Both the position numbers and the translations under genes were made by a program. From NCBI RefSeq assembly GCF_000420865.1, contig NZ_ATVT01000023.1:1-37624 (forward strand): a DNA stretch of 37,624 nucleotides, given 5' to 3'. Positions within the stretch are counted from its first letter, which is position 1. Every line of letters starts with the position of its first letter. Source of the DNA: Butyrivibrio sp. XPD2006. GTDB lineage: Bacteria; Bacillota; Clostridia; Lachnospirales; Lachnospiraceae. Shown in pieces: positions 9,289 through 18,521 of this stretch. The notes beneath the pieces are model-generated. The model saw only the letters and a list, made by a program, of their open reading frames with translations, was not told where the DNA came from and searched no databases.

Positions 9289-10722
9289 ATGAAGCTTAAA
9301 TTAAAAGAGCCATGGTGCTTAAGGGGATACAGGGGAGATCTGTTTGTACTTGAAAAGTCGGGGAGTATAGAAATTCCTTACAGACTAAAATATCCATTGT
9401 ATGAACTTCTTTCAAAATGTGACGGAGTCACGGAAATTGACAAAGAGTATGAAGAAAAATTCAGGCCTTTCATAGAAAAATACATAGAAATGGGGGTGCT
9501 TGAAAAAAATACAGTTCCCTCTAAAATCAAAGACTGGCAAGAATATGTTTTTTTTGATAACAGGCGTGTTCCTCAGGGCTTTTTTTCCATTACGGGAAGA
9601 TGCAACCTAAACTGTATCCATTGTTTTTCGGCAACGGAATATGGCAAGGAGATATTTGAGTTTAGTCCGGAACAAATCGAACATATATTAGACGAGTTTT
9701 TGTCCTGTGGAATAAGAAATCTGACTATATCGGGTGGAGAACCGCTTGTACGTGCCGACTTTGATAAAGTCGTAGAGGCAATGTACAAAAGGCAGATGAA
9801 TATGTTGCAGCTATTCACTAACGGTTACAGGTTTAATGAAGAAGTTATAGCTCTTTTGAAAAAATATGATATGAATCCTCAAATAGTTATAAGTTTTGAT
9901 GGATTTGGAACACACGATTGGATGAGAGGAAGGCAGGGAGCACAGCAGGAAGCGGAAAGAGCTATTAAACTGGCGGCAGACAATGGCTTTTGCGTTAAAG
10001 CTAATGTCAATGTCAACTTTAAGACCGCACCGACGATGCCGGAGACGTGCAAATATCTATATGATCTGGGAGTGCGTTCGATATTTTTCATAAGGACCAG
10101 TGAGGGGCCAAAATGGATCAGAAGCGGACTTCTTAGCTTAACAGCAAGAGAATATTGGGAAGTTATGCTAAAGGTTAGTGAAAGCCTTAGGCAGGAGAAT
10201 AAAAAAGATTTGGAATTCATTTGGTTTAACGGACCAACAATTCGGGCAGGAGCGACTGCTGCCGATTATCAAAGAGGAAATTCCTATCAATATGAATCCG
10301 GTGATATAAAGCATTCTGCGTGGTGTTTCAAAGCGATAAATGCTGTATACGTATCTTCTACCGGTAGGATAATGCCATGTGATGGTTGTGAGGGCGTTGC
10401 GCTTCAAAAGGACTGGGAGCCCGGGCGGTGTAATGTATTAAATATGCCACTTAAGGATATATTAAATAATTCTTCCTATTCACAGCTTATGAAAATGTCC
10501 ACAGAGGAACTTCTGGATGGATTAAAAGAGTGTAGAGAATGTGAATTTAGCGATAGATGTCACGGAGGAAATTGCAGAGTCTGCGGCGTGCTGTATCAGG
10601 CAGTGGAAAGCGGATTTTCTTTTGAAAATACAGACATTAATCTTATGCTAAAAGCTCCGCTTACATGTTCTTTCTACAAGGATGGGTATTATGCAAAATT
10701 ACTCGATATTCTTAAGGACTAA
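9289..10722 (+). CDS. Radical SAM/SPASM peptide maturase 2 with PqqD-like N-terminal domain
   Basis: Encodes 477 residues with a strong AGGAGGAG site before the ATG. Residues 1-75 look like a PqqD-type winged helix (RiPP recognition element) that would grip the Nif11 leader. The radical SAM motif is C105-x3-C109-x2-C112 (CNLNCIHC), and GGEP is at 149-152. The C-terminal SPASM region is Cys-rich (C346, C364, C367, C381, C415, C418, C424, C429, C432, C460), more than the usual seven. It differs clearly from the neighbouring maturases 1 and 3, so it probably makes a different modification. It overlaps the next gene by one base, indicating translational coupling. Confidence 0.88.
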   Translation: MKLKLKEPWCLRGYRGDLFVLEKSGSIEIPYRLKYPLYELLSKCDGVTEIDKEYEEKFRPFIEKYIEMGVLEKNTVPSKIKDWQEYVFFDNRRVPQGFFSITGRCNLNCIHCFSATEYGKEIFEFSPEQIEHILDEFLSCGIRNLTISGGEPLVRADFDKVVEAMYKRQMNMLQLFTNGYRFNEEVIALLKKYDMNPQIVISFDGFGTHDWMRGRQGAQQEAERAIKLAADNGFCVKANVNVNFKTAPTMPETCKYLYDLGVRSIFFIRTSEGPKWIRSGLLSLTAREYWEVMLKVSESLRQENKKDLEFIWFNGPTIRAGATAADYQRGNSYQYESGDIKHSAWCFKAINAVYVSSTGRIMPCDGCEGVALQKDWEPGRCNVLNMPLKDILNNSSYSQLMKMSTEELLDGLKECRECEFSDRCHGGNCRVCGVLYQAVESGFSFENTDINLMLKAPLTCSFYKDGYYAKLLDILKD

Positions 10723-11846
10723 TGACTATGAGAAAAGTTAAGACTCTGCAATGGATGATCACGGAACGCTGCAATTACTCTTGCAGACACTGCTATCTGG
10801 GAGAAGATAAAAAAAACGAGCCGACTACGGATGAACTTATCTCATATATTCCACTTATTAAAGAGGCGGGAATAGAAAGTGTAGTGATTACCGGAGGGGA
10901 GCCACTTATTCGTAATGACTTTGAGACTCTGGTAAAAGAACTGTCTCAAAGTGGTATATCCATATCTGCAATAATAACCAATGGCTTTTATCTCAATGAA
11001 AGAATTCTTGGCTGTCTTAAGGATAATGGACATAATCCAACATTTTGCATTAGTTATGACGGAGACGAAAGTCATGACTTTATAAGAAACAGAGCCGGAG
11101 CAAGAGCAGATGCGCTCAAGGCTTTTGATTTATGTAAAAGTGAGGGATTTAGAACAAGCAGCGACATGATGTTTTGCAGAGCCAATATGGATGAGCTCAG
11201 AAGTTCGGTAAAGACACTTAATGATCATGGCTGTTCATCTTTAAAAGTTACGCCGCTTATCATGTCAGGAAGCGCAGGAAAATTCATCCCTGATTTAAAG
11301 CTTTCGCCTTCACAGGTTCTTGATGCTTTTTGCAATTATATTCCGGATTATTATCGCGATCATATAAGTATGGAAATATATTTAAATGCTTATTTTTATG
11401 CTGCTTCATACGACGGAATATGGGCAATTCCCGCGGATGATGCCTGCTTTTTTGTTGATAATTGTGAGATGGGGCTTTGTGCCAATGAGAAGCTTATACC
11501 ATTTTTAAATGCGCAAGGACGACTTCTTCCATGCGCAGGAGCCGCGTCAGCGGGAAAAGAGATTATAGACGACATGGCCTTTGTCAAGGAGGTTGGTTTT
11601 ATTGAAGCAATAAATTCTCCCGGTATAAGTTGTTTTTATGGTTATACATTGAAACAGCAGATGGATAACAATACTGATTGCAAGAATTGTAAACATATTA
11701 ATAAATGCATGGGGGGATGCAGGATAGTAGCTTCATTTGAAGATGGCTGCATATCAGGAAGAGACAAATATTTTTGCACGTTTTTTAGAAATGATTACAG
11801 GGAAAAAATCTTAAAAGCTGTAAAACATAGAAAGGAGCTTGTGTAG
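10722..11846 (+). CDS. Radical SAM/SPASM peptide maturase 3
   Basis: Encodes 374 residues. The stop of the previous gene (TAA) overlaps the ATG at 10722; a second in-frame ATG at 10728 is an alternative start. Unlike maturases 1 and 2 it has no N-terminal recognition domain: the radical SAM motif C17-x3-C21-x2-C24 (CNYSCRHC) is almost at the start. GGEP is at 58-61. A SPASM region follows (C248, C253, C271, C320, C323, C329, C333, C352). It may rely on the PqqD-like domain of maturase 2 for substrate, or act on an already modified peptide. Product and reaction unknown. Confidence 0.86.
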   Translation: MTMRKVKTLQWMITERCNYSCRHCYLGEDKKNEPTTDELISYIPLIKEAGIESVVITGGEPLIRNDFETLVKELSQSGISISAIITNGFYLNERILGCLKDNGHNPTFCISYDGDESHDFIRNRAGARADALKAFDLCKSEGFRTSSDMMFCRANMDELRSSVKTLNDHGCSSLKVTPLIMSGSAGKFIPDLKLSPSQVLDAFCNYIPDYYRDHISMEIYLNAYFYAASYDGIWAIPADDACFFVDNCEMGLCANEKLIPFLNAQGRLLPCAGAASAGKEIIDDMAFVKEVGFIEAINSPGISCFYGYTLKQQMDNNTDCKNCKHINKCMGGCRIVASFEDGCISGRDKYFCTFFRNDYREKILKAVKHRKELV

Positions 11847-12497
11847 ATGAGATTTATTATGGCATACAGTGGAGGCAAGGATTGCACTCTTTGTCTTGAC
11901 AGAATGATAAGACAGGGGCATGAGCCTGTAGCTCTTTATACAACTGTAACAAAGCGAGGTTTTAACTATAATCACGGCATAAGAAAAGAAGTTTTTAAAA
12001 AATACGAAGAGCATCTTGGGATTCCTGTTGTGTTTTGCGAGACCGAAGAACTCCATAATGAAGATGATATGTATAAAACTCTTTCGGAGGCAATAAGCAA
12101 ATATAACGCTGAAGCTGTTTGTACGGGTGATATATACAGGGAAGATGTGGCTGCCTGGAACAGGCATCTGGCAGAGAGGCTGGGGATAGATCTTTTAACT
12201 CCGCTCTGGAATGAAAAATCCGAGGATATATTAAATGAGGTTCTTGAAAGAGGATATAAGTTTTTGATAAAAGCCGTCAAAACTGATTATCTGTCTGAAG
12301 ACTACATAGGCAGAGAAATAAACAAAGATCTTATTGAGGAATTCAAAAAAAGGGGAATGGATATATGCGGTGAAGATGGGGAGTATCACTCAATTACTGT
12401 TGATGGTCCGATTTTCAAAACACCTATGAGAATTAAGTTTAAGACTCCGATTGTTGGCGGAGGAAGAGCTATGAGTGATGTCATTTTGGAGGATTGA
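11847..12497 (+). CDS. Dph6/DUF71-type PP-loop ATPase
   Basis: Encodes 216 residues starting directly after the TAG of maturase 3. It has the PP-loop SGGKD (residues 8-12) and the C-terminal DUF71 signature GEDGEYHSITVDGPIF (175-190). Archaeal and eukaryotic members (diphthine-ammonia ligase) adenylate the carboxylate of diphthine and replace it with an amide. Bacteria lack diphthamide, and bacterial relatives have been proposed to act in other pathways, including B12 salvage. Within a RiPP operon, amidation of a peptide carboxylate (C-terminus, Glu or Asp) is the most economical idea; precursor B has a Glu right after GG. A role in supplying cobalamin to the B12-dependent enzyme two genes on is the alternative. 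RBS AAAGGAG is present. Confidence 0.82.
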   Translation: MRFIMAYSGGKDCTLCLDRMIRQGHEPVALYTTVTKRGFNYNHGIRKEVFKKYEEHLGIPVVFCETEELHNEDDMYKTLSEAISKYNAEAVCTGDIYREDVAAWNRHLAERLGIDLLTPLWNEKSEDILNEVLERGYKFLIKAVKTDYLSEDYIGREINKDLIEEFKKRGMDICGEDGEYHSITVDGPIFKTPMRIKFKTPIVGGGRAMSDVILED

Positions 12498-14035
12498 TGT
12501 TTGCAAAGGGAAAAGAAAAAAAGCCACAGGAAACAGTACAAAACATAAAGAAAATTCTGGAGAAACTTGATATTGAACTTAATGAGATAGGCTACGAATG
12601 CATGAACGGTCTTTCCAGTGTGCAACTTTATGATCCTATGTGTAATTGGAGAGTTTGGGGGAAGGGGACAAATCCTGAGTGGGCTCTTGCCAGCGCATAT
12701 GGCGAAGCTGTGGAAAGATTATCCAATTTTGTTATATATAAGTCGCAGTGGGATTATTCTGATGGGCCTAAGTGGCCGTTTGAAAAAAGGCTTCCTATAA
12801 ATGCACTTTGGGATTCCCGTGATGCCGCTGATGATTTTTCCAAACTTTGTATACATGAGAATGATACTGACAAAGAAGCATTTTTGGAAGAATACCTTGG
12901 GACAAAAGAATTGTCTTTTATCCCATATACGAGCTTAAAAACAGGAAAAGAGGTTTATCTTCCCGAAGATGTAATTAATTGTATGAGCGGAAGCAATGCC
13001 ATGGCAGCCGGAAATACTCAAGAAGAAGCCTTGTGCCAGGCTCTATGTGAAACTGCAGAGAGATATTCCAAATTTCAGATAATATTAAACGGTTATACTC
13101 CGCCGGAAATAGACAGAAAAATTTTGGAAGAACTTGCTCCGGAGGCTTTGGATATCATAAATGAAGCTGAAAAGAAGTTTGACCTGAAAATAGTTGTAAG
13201 GGATGCCTCACTTTTAAAAGATCTTCCTGTGTTGAATGTGGTATTTTTCGATAAAAGTAAAGAGCTTTATGCATCCAGATTTGGGGCGCATCCTCTTTTT
13301 AACGTAGCACTTGAGAGGTGCCTGACGGAAATGGCTCAGGGAAAAAGTGACTTAAAAACAAAGGACTATATGCTTCCTGTTCATTCCGATGATGCCAATG
13401 TGCTTAGCTTTAGAAATCTTGCAGACAGTTTTAGAAACGATTTTGCAGATATGCCGAAGACTTTTTTTGAAGGGGGTACTACTTGGGAGTTTTCAAGATG
13501 GAAAAACTTTGGAGATTCTAACAGCGAGTGGAACAAAAGCCTTATTAACAGTCTTTTAAAACTTTCCGGGGATGTATATTACAGAAAGACCTCTTTTTTG
13601 GGGTTGTTTGCGGTCAGACTTTATGTTCCCAAAGTTTCTGTTCTTCCGTTTAAAATAGGTAAAAACAATCTTCAAAATGCTTATCTTCGAGAAATAATAC
13701 ACAGTCCGGAAAGGTTATCTCAAATAAAAACTGCCGCTGAAGCAAAAAGGCTTTTGAATGTTCTTACAGATTTAAATTCATCTGTCGGAAACAGGAGTGA
13801 TAATTTGCTTTTGGAGTCGGATATAGGTATTTCAGCAGATAATCTAATAAAGCTTTTGTTAAAGATTGTTGACGGAAGTGACAAGGACGCACTTGAGAAT
13901 CATTTTGGAATTTCACCATTTATGAGAGAAATCAGGCTTTTGAGAAAACAGGAGCATGAAGAAAAAATCCTTTTATCCAGAAAAGAACAGGAGAAAAAAC
14001 TCAGAAAAAGGCTTTTGGAAACAGAGGGGAAATGA
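12497..14035 (+). CDS. YcaO-domain protein, closest in pattern to E. coli YcaO
   Basis: Encodes 512 residues. ATG 12497 overlaps the preceding TGA by one base, with GGAGG at 12488-12492. It shows the YcaO ATP/Mg-binding acidic motifs: GKGTNPEWALASAYGEAVER (E70, E73), SNAMAAGNTQEEALCQALCE (E185, E188) and FGAHPLFNVALERCLTE (E273, E278). YcaO enzymes phosphorylate a peptide amide oxygen to let a nucleophile attack, giving azolines, thioamides or amidines. As I recall it, this protein follows E. coli YcaO (a RimO-linked factor) along its whole length, and it lacks the C-terminal PxPxP of azoline cyclodehydratases. The tail is instead charged and helical (KEQEKKLRKRLLETEGK). No E1-like or flavin dehydrogenase partner is encoded. 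Confidence 0.88.
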   Translation: MFAKGKEKKPQETVQNIKKILEKLDIELNEIGYECMNGLSSVQLYDPMCNWRVWGKGTNPEWALASAYGEAVERLSNFVIYKSQWDYSDGPKWPFEKRLPINALWDSRDAADDFSKLCIHENDTDKEAFLEEYLGTKELSFIPYTSLKTGKEVYLPEDVINCMSGSNAMAAGNTQEEALCQALCETAERYSKFQIILNGYTPPEIDRKILEELAPEALDIINEAEKKFDLKIVVRDASLLKDLPVLNVVFFDKSKELYASRFGAHPLFNVALERCLTEMAQGKSDLKTKDYMLPVHSDDANVLSFRNLADSFRNDFADMPKTFFEGGTTWEFSRWKNFGDSNSEWNKSLINSLLKLSGDVYYRKTSFLGLFAVRLYVPKVSVLPFKIGKNNLQNAYLREIIHSPERLSQIKTAAEAKRLLNVLTDLNSSVGNRSDNLLLESDIGISADNLIKLLLKIVDGSDKDALENHFGISPFMREIRLLRKQEHEEKILLSRKEQEKKLRKRLLETEGK

Positions 14036-15795
14036 TGGATGTTTTATTGGTTAACGGAATGGATCTTTCAGGTACAGAGGCGGTTACTGCACATATAGGA
14101 CAGCATATCTTAAAGAGCATATTAGAGCCGGAGTTTGAAACAAAGATAATAAGTTTTGATGATCTTGTAAGGAAAAAAGAATTTGATATAGGAGACGATC
14201 CTGAGAAACTGATAGGAAAAATGGCAGACCTGATCATTTCTCAAGGTACACCGGTTGTAGGCTTTTACACTATTTGCAATACTTTTCATCTGGTTGTGAG
14301 AGTTTCAGAGGTTGTAAAAAAAAGAGCACCGGAAACATTTATTTTTTATGGTGGGCCTCATGCAACGCTTACTTCGAAAAAATGCATGGAAACCTTTAAT
14401 TTTCTTGACCTTATATGTCTTGGCGAATCAGAGAGAAGTATATTGCCGCTTATGAGAGAAATATTTGGAAAAAGAGACTTTGATGTTGTACCGGGAATTG
14501 TTTATCGAAATAATGGTACAATTAAAGAAAATCCATGTGCTGCCCTTTTATCAGATGATGAATTAACAAAATATACTCAGTATAGACTTGGGAACGTGGC
14601 AGAGTTTAAGAAAATGAGGGTAACAATGGAAGGGGGAAGAGGATGCCCTTTCGAATGTTCATTTTGTTCTACTTCAAGATTCTGGAAACGTAAATTCAGA
14701 GTTAAACCGGCAGATGTGCTTGTGAAGGAAATGGATAAATACTTCGAACTTTATGGGCAGACAGATTTTGCTATACAGCACGATATGTTCACAGCAAACA
14801 GAAAGCATATCACAAGCTTTTGCAATTACCTCATAGAGAAAGGAAGTCCATATGTATGGAGATGCTCTTCCAGGACGGATGTACTTGACAAGGACCTGAT
14901 TGATTTGATGAAAAAGGCCGGTTGCTTGGAAATCTACACCGGGATAGAAACAGGGTCGGATAGAATGCAAAGGATTACCCACAAAAATCTTAAGCTGGAG
15001 AATGCTGTTGAAACAATAAGATGGATAACTGAGGCCGGAATAAAAAGTATTGTTTCATTTATTTATGGCTATCCGGATGAGACAGTGGATGACTTTTATC
15101 AGACTCTTTCAATGATAAGAAAAATTTATCTTATCGGAAGTATTGATATTCAGCTTCATAAGTTTTTTCCTCTTCCGGCTACGGAAGAGTGTGACAAAGT
15201 CATAGGACGGGCATATTTTGATGCGGACACTGTAGATTTGAGTATTTTTAACAGGAATGTTTGCAGTGAAAAAACTCTGGATTTGATAAAAGCAAATAAA
15301 GAGCTATTTCTTCAGTTTTATGATTTTAAGTCAGAGGTTCGCACGGATTTTCCGTATATTGAAGCAATGATAATGTTTTTATCATCGCTAGAAGGATCGT
15401 TCCCATTGACACTGCGAGAAATCATAGGAAGATGTGATCTTTTGGCATTTTATCGCCATAACGAAGAGATGTTCGGGGGTATTTTTAATTCTTACAGAAG
15501 TACGCAGTCCGTTATGAAACTTAGGGGAGAATTCATTAAAATCCTTGGCAAAATTGCACATGAGCAGGTGGAAAGAGGAATCAGTTTTCTTTATGATTTT
15601 GAGAAAACCGTTATGGAGTTCAAAAGAAGCTCTGACAGGGAACCTGTTATGCTTGATATGGAATTTGATATTTCACAATACATTAAGAGCAAATGCTTTG
15701 TGTGGGAAAATACAAGGGTATTGTTATCAATAGATAATGAAACAATGGACATAAAGATAAAAAAGATACCTTCATGGATTGTGTTTAAGAATTGA
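14032..15795 (+). CDS. B12-binding-domain radical SAM peptide maturase
   Basis: Encodes 587 residues; the start overlaps the YcaO stop (ATGATG at 14032, so 14032 or 14035). Residues 1-165 form a Rossmann-like cobalamin-binding domain (VVGFYTIC, FYGGPHAT, LICLGESE). The base-off histidine motif DxHxxG is absent, as in many members of this class. The radical SAM motif is C205-x3-C209-x2-C212 (CPFECSFC), followed by a TIM-barrel core (YTGIETGSD). The last 200 residues are helical and unassigned. Such enzymes methylate unactivated carbons or do other cobalamin-assisted radical chemistry. I recall an NCBI family named Nif11-class peptide radical SAM maturase 3 with this design, but could not check membership. 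Confidence 0.85.
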   Translation: MMDVLLVNGMDLSGTEAVTAHIGQHILKSILEPEFETKIISFDDLVRKKEFDIGDDPEKLIGKMADLIISQGTPVVGFYTICNTFHLVVRVSEVVKKRAPETFIFYGGPHATLTSKKCMETFNFLDLICLGESERSILPLMREIFGKRDFDVVPGIVYRNNGTIKENPCAALLSDDELTKYTQYRLGNVAEFKKMRVTMEGGRGCPFECSFCSTSRFWKRKFRVKPADVLVKEMDKYFELYGQTDFAIQHDMFTANRKHITSFCNYLIEKGSPYVWRCSSRTDVLDKDLIDLMKKAGCLEIYTGIETGSDRMQRITHKNLKLENAVETIRWITEAGIKSIVSFIYGYPDETVDDFYQTLSMIRKIYLIGSIDIQLHKFFPLPATEECDKVIGRAYFDADTVDLSIFNRNVCSEKTLDLIKANKELFLQFYDFKSEVRTDFPYIEAMIMFLSSLEGSFPLTLREIIGRCDLLAFYRHNEEMFGGIFNSYRSTQSVMKLRGEFIKILGKIAHEQVERGISFLYDFEKTVMEFKRSSDREPVMLDMEFDISQYIKSKCFVWENTRVLLSIDNETMDIKIKKIPSWIVFKN

Positions 15796-15805
15796 GGTGG
15801 GTGCA

Positions 15806-16312
15806 ATGGCAAAAAACACAAAAATAAGAGAAGATGACGGAGGAGTGATATTAAAATCTCCTAAAAAGATTGGGGAGTATATGCATGCGACAAGACCGTC
15901 TGTTTGGATTGTTCTTTTGGCAATTGCTTTACTTCTGCTTGGCTTTTTACAGTGGGCGATATTTGGAACTGTAGAATTATCTTATAGCACCAAGGCATAT
16001 ACTGATGATGGTGTCACGGTTTGCTGGATGGATTATATGGATGCTGTAAAGGTTGAACCCGGGGCGAAGGTTTTGAGCAGTAACAATAGCGGAAAGGTTG
16101 TAAAAATTAAAGATACTGCTGACAGTGCACAGGATGTTCTTGATATTGTCGGGACTTTATATATCAGAGAATTTGCTCTTTTGAGTGATACAAACTATTA
16201 CAGGGTATATATTGAAATGGATAAAGATTTACCCGATGGCGTAATTGATGTGAAAATAATTGAAGGAACTATAAAGCCCGGAAAATATGTGTTTAACTTA
16301 AAAGGTGAATGA
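15806..16312 (+). CDS. Short HlyD-like membrane protein of the export system
   Basis: Encodes 168 residues from ATG 15806 (GAGGTGG upstream; the longer start at 15779 has no RBS). A cytoplasmic N-terminus with charged residues precedes one membrane helix (about residues 33-55, VWIVLLAIALLLLGFLQWAI). The outer domain of about 110 residues has the beta-rich look of a membrane fusion protein end (GAKVLSSNNSGKVVKI, and a terminal GTIKPGKYVFNLKGE). Typical NHLM-type HlyD partners are about 400 residues with a long coiled coil; this one has no coiled coil. A Gram-positive cell without outer membrane may not need it. It is placed directly before and overlapping the transporter gene, supporting an export role. 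Confidence 0.7.
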   Translation: MAKNTKIREDDGGVILKSPKKIGEYMHATRPSVWIVLLAIALLLLGFLQWAIFGTVELSYSTKAYTDDGVTVCWMDYMDAVKVEPGAKVLSSNNSGKVVKIKDTADSAQDVLDIVGTLYIREFALLSDTNYYRVYIEMDKDLPDGVIDVKIIEGTIKPGKYVFNLKGE

Positions 16313-16314
16313 TC

Positions 16315-18495
16315 ATGGGAATTTACAAAAAAAGAATCCCACTTTCAAAAGGAGTTGCCAAGGTTCCTGTAATAATGCAGATGGAAGCTGTTGAATGCGG
16401 AGCAGCTTGCCTTACTATGGTTTTTGCCTATTACGGAAGATTTCTTCCACTTGAAAAAGTCCGTGAAGAATGCGGAGTTTCGAGGGATGGATCAAATCTT
16501 AAAAATATGTATCTTGTAGCTGTTGATCAGGGGTTTGAAACAAGAGCACTCAGACTTAATTTGGACAGACTTAAGGAGAGGGCTACTTTTCCTTGTATAG
16601 TTTTTGCTGACGGAGATCATTTTATTGTTTTGAATGGTATCAGAAACGGCAGATTTTATGTAAATGATCCGGCACGGGGAATGATCACTCTTGATGAGGA
16701 TGCTTTTGCGCGCAGATATTCCGGTGTATGTCTTATTATGTCTCCGACCGAAAAGTTTTCACCTTGCGGGAGACCGGCTTCGATATTCGATTTTGTAAGC
16801 GAACAGCTTAAGGGAGCCGGGAAAATGGTTGCCCTGGTACTTTTGACTGCACTTATCAGTACTATGGTAAAAATCCTTTTGCCTGCCATTGACAGATTCT
16901 TTGTTGATATCATTATGATAACTCCTGATATGAAACTGGGAATATTGTTCTATTTACTTGTTTTATCACTTGTAGGAATTCAAATCACTGCTTTATGGAT
17001 ACAGGCTGCTTATATGACAAAACTTCAGGGCAAAATGTCTATTAAGGCTTGTACGGGATTTGTCTGGCACCTTATGAGTTTGCCGTGCAGGTTCTATGAA
17101 CAGAGAATGAGCGGAGATTTGCTTGAAAGGTACAATTCAAATCAAAATCTTTCGACTACCATAATAACCAATATAACGCCTGTTGTTTTGGATGTAGCAT
17201 CAATTATTTTCTACGCTGCTATTATGTTTACCTATAGTCCTCTTCTGGCGACGATCGGTATAATTTCAGTATTGTCCAACCTCTTTCTTAGCAGATTTAT
17301 CTCTAACAAACGTATAAATATTGCAAGAGTAATGTCCAAACAGACAGCAAATCTCAATGTAGCTACCATAAGCGCCATAGAAATGATAGAAACGATAAAA
17401 GCATCCGGAGTTGAAAAGGGTTTTTTTCAGGAGTGGGCAAACTATTATGGAGATTACACCAAGCAGAACATGAATCTTGCAAAGCTTGAATATCGTGTAG
17501 GACAGATTCCGGATCTCATTACTTCTGTGACCACAAACCTTGTTATTATAATCGGCGCTATTTGGGTAATGAAGGGAAATTGGACAATTGGCATTTTAGT
17601 AGCTTTCAATGCATATCTGAATTCATTTATAACACCTGCCAGATCAGCGGCCAACACATCCCAGCTGTTTATGGAAATGAGGACTGAAGCTGAAAGAGTG
17701 CAGGATGTTATGCATTATTCTCCTGAGTTTGATTTAGAATATGAAGGGCTTAATAAAGATAAAGAATATCGTAAACTTGGCGATACTCTGGAAATGAAAC
17801 ATATTACTTTTGGATATAACAGACTTCTGCCACCGATACTTGAGGACTTTTCGTTTTCAATGAAGGCCGGTATGAGTGTAGCGATTGTTGGCGGATCAGG
17901 CAGTGGAAAAAGCACAGTGGCCAAACTTCTTGCCGGTATTCAAAAGCCTTGGAGCGGTGAGATACTTATAGATAATACTCCTATTAGTGAAATTCCAAGG
18001 GAGGTTTTGGCATCAAGTCTTTCTTTTGTGACACAGAGCACAACTTTTTTTGAAGATAGAATCGTTGATAATCTTAAGATGTTTGATGATACAATAGAGA
18101 ACTATGAAATCATCATGGCATCAAGAGATGTTCAGATTCATGAGGATATAATTGCCAGAGAAGGTGGGTATCAAGCTGTTTTGCAAGAAGGAGGAAGAAA
18201 TTTTTCCGGAGGTCAAAGACAGAGGCTGTCTATTGCAAGAGCACTGGCAAATGATCCAAGAATTCTTGTTCTTGATGAAGCTACAGCTGCTCTTGACGCG
18301 GAGACTGAATTTAATGTTATGAAAGCAATACATGAAAGAGGAATTACAACTTTAGTTATTTCTCATAGGCTTTCCATCATCCGTGATTGTGATGAGATTA
18401 TAGTACTAAAGGAAGGCAAAATTGAAAACAGGGGAAAGCATGAGTACCTTATGGAAAATTGTAAGTATTATTCTGATCTTATAACCAGCGAATAA
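16315..18495 (+). CDS. C39-peptidase ABC transporter (NHLM type 1)
   Basis: Encodes 726 residues. ATG 16315 is preferred over 16309 because AAAGGTGA (16301-16308) lies 6 bp upstream. The N-terminal C39 peptidase has the full catalytic set: Q22, C28 (in EAVECGAACL), H102 (GDHFIVL) and D118 (NDPARG). Six membrane helices follow (about 165-440), then the ABC domain with Walker A GGSGSGKST (526-534), signature FSGGQRQR, Walker B ILVLDEATAALD and the switch HRLS. It should cleave Nif11 leaders after GG and export the mature peptide. It is paired with the adjacent short HlyD-like protein and the second ABC transporter. Confidence 0.93.
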   Translation: MGIYKKRIPLSKGVAKVPVIMQMEAVECGAACLTMVFAYYGRFLPLEKVREECGVSRDGSNLKNMYLVAVDQGFETRALRLNLDRLKERATFPCIVFADGDHFIVLNGIRNGRFYVNDPARGMITLDEDAFARRYSGVCLIMSPTEKFSPCGRPASIFDFVSEQLKGAGKMVALVLLTALISTMVKILLPAIDRFFVDIIMITPDMKLGILFYLLVLSLVGIQITALWIQAAYMTKLQGKMSIKACTGFVWHLMSLPCRFYEQRMSGDLLERYNSNQNLSTTIITNITPVVLDVASIIFYAAIMFTYSPLLATIGIISVLSNLFLSRFISNKRINIARVMSKQTANLNVATISAIEMIETIKASGVEKGFFQEWANYYGDYTKQNMNLAKLEYRVGQIPDLITSVTTNLVIIIGAIWVMKGNWTIGILVAFNAYLNSFITPARSAANTSQLFMEMRTEAERVQDVMHYSPEFDLEYEGLNKDKEYRKLGDTLEMKHITFGYNRLLPPILEDFSFSMKAGMSVAIVGGSGSGKSTVAKLLAGIQKPWSGEILIDNTPISEIPREVLASSLSFVTQSTTFFEDRIVDNLKMFDDTIENYEIIMASRDVQIHEDIIAREGGYQAVLQEGGRNFSGGQRQRLSIARALANDPRILVLDEATAALDAETEFNVMKAIHERGITTLVISHRLSIIRDCDEIIVLKEGKIENRGKHEYLMENCKYYSDLITSE

Positions 18496-18521
18496 GTGAT
18501 AGATTTAGGAAAGGCGGAGCT

